NCBI RefSeq assembly: GCF_028705895.1
Contig: NZ_JAQWCQ010000006.1
Location: forward strand, 1-64,000
DNA from: Massilibacteroides sp.
Lineage (GTDB): Bacteria > Bacteroidota > Bacteroidia > Bacteroidales > Tannerellaceae
Length of the DNA: 64,000 nucleotides
Direction of reading: 5' to 3'
Positions 63,453 through 64,000 of the stretch are shown piece after piece. Position 1 is the stretch's first letter. Every line of letters begins with the position of its first letter. Below the pieces are notes generated by a model. It did no database searches, was not told where the DNA came from, and worked only from the letters and a program-made list of their open reading frames with translations. The translations under genes were made by a program, and so were the position numbers.

Positions 63453-64000
63453 TTACTTCTGATGCAATAAAAAATCTGAAATAAACTTTTTGATTTTCAT
63501 TGCGTCTTTTTGTGCCGGAGCTGATTCGAATCCGCTATTCAAATCAATGCCGGCAAAACGGGTATGAGAGAAGGTTTGCAGTTCTGTCAAACTATCCGGA
63601 GATAGTCCTCCGCTAAGCAGGAAAGGGGTTTCACCTTTGTATGTATTTAATAGCTGCCAGTCGAATTGTTTCCCTGATCCTCCAAGCAGGTTACTGCGCG
63701 TATCAAAAAGGAAATAGTCTGCCCGTCCTTCGTAATCGCGGGTAATTTGCAGGTCCTCTTCCGTGGCTACCGGAAAAGCCTTTATCACACTTATTCCCCG
63801 CTTTTGAAGCGCATAGCACGTATCCGGCGATTCTTCTCCGTGTAGTTGGAGGTAATCCAAATTGTATTCAACGACTGAACTTAGCATTTCTTCTAAAGAA
63901 GCATCCACAAACACACCGACCTTTTTAATATGGCGGTCGCCGTGTTGTATTTTTCCACGAAGGAATTCAGTTCCTTCATCAATGAATCTGGGTGAATGCT
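63453..64000 (-). CDS. trpF: Phosphoribosylanthranilate isomerase, cut by the window end
   Basis: This is an open frame through position 64000, so the N-terminus is missing. The visible part begins HSPRFIDEGTEF, matching the SPRF stretch of TrpF, then VGVFVDASLEEM, YLQLHGEESPDTC, VIKAFPV, YFLFDTRSNLLGGSGKQFDW, PFLLSGGLSPDS and GIDLNSGFESAPAQKD. These include the catalytic aspartate region FDTR and the phosphate-binding GGL and SGFES motifs. It isomerises phosphoribosylanthranilate in tryptophan synthesis. A GTG at 63914 has been read as a start, but it is internal: the family sequence continues upstream. Confidence 0.95.
   Translation of the reverse strand, partial: HSPRFIDEGTEFLRGKIQHGDRHIKKVGVFVDASLEEMLSSVVEYNLDYLQLHGEESPDTCYALQKRGISVIKAFPVATEEDLQITRDYEGRADYFLFDTRSNLLGGSGKQFDWQLLNTYKGETPFLLSGGLSPDSLTELQTFSHTRFAGIDLNSGFESAPAQKDAMKIKKFISDFLLHQK

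Noticed and set aside
63453..63914. TrpF taken as a complete short gene starting at GTG 63914
   Set aside because: The frame continues to the window edge with the SPRF motif expected upstream, so the gene is simply cut off.

Overview
The window reads as ordinary Bacteroidales chromosome, most likely Parabacteroides or a close relative in the Tannerellaceae. The reasons are two SusC/SusD pairs, an ECF sigma/FecR switch, a PorP-GldKLMN type IX secretion operon, a six-domain ribosomal protein S1, and TAnnTTTG-type promoter boxes in place of the E. coli -10 box. The genus is an inference: an exo-acting GH144 enzyme has been characterised from Parabacteroides distasonis, and no marker here decides the species. 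I see no tRNA, rRNA, CRISPR array, intact insertion sequence or prophage.

Layout. 1-5.9 kb: a small unrecognised gene, a choloylglycine-hydrolase-type amidase, an AIM24 protein, rpsA and an alpha-oxoamine synthase. 6-15.3 kb: a carbohydrate locus with a membrane-spanning propeller/LuxR regulator, a tandem GH43 protein, a GH43-like/GH51 fusion and a Tat-exported GH125 mannosidase. 15.5-19.5 kb: an unusual sodium-bioenergetics cluster of RnfE, OadB, NqrE and NhaA, without the remaining subunits of any of those complexes. 19.5-26.3 kb: ECF sigma, FecR, STN-SusC and SusD, with no enzymes. 26.4-28.1 kb: a methyltransferase-like protein, a cobalamin adenosyltransferase and a DUF2795 protein. 28.2-35.4 kb: porP-gldK-gldL-gldM-gldN, followed with almost no gap by two half-size chromate transporters.

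35.4-43.7 kb, minus strand: a beta-1,2-glucan (sophoro-oligosaccharide) utilisation locus, transcribed susC-susD-GH3-GH144. The 534-bp gap before it holds a perfect 42-bp palindrome and further repeats with a 22-bp period. 44.2-58.6 kb, plus strand: mostly housekeeping genes, namely two FKBP isomerases, an Lrp regulator, a subtilase, xseA-xseB-ispD-recG, a LysM/M23 peptidase, a DUF1599 protein, a DoxX-type membrane protein, tpiA, a SPOR protein, folE and mnmA. 58.7-64 kb, minus strand: prs, a cytoplasmic alpha-amylase, a patatin, a small HMA protein, trpA and a trpF cut by the window end.

How it fits together. The glycan loci import and cleave oligosaccharides through outer-membrane SusCD pairs and surface or periplasmic hydrolases. 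The gld/por operon builds the type IX secretion machine. The Rnf/Oad/Nqr/Nha cluster points to sodium-coupled energetics in the inner membrane. The observations most worth following are the hybrid RnfE-OadB-NqrE-NhaA cluster, the palindromic array before the beta-1,2-glucan locus, and the three-copy 22-bp repeat upstream of the GH125 gene.
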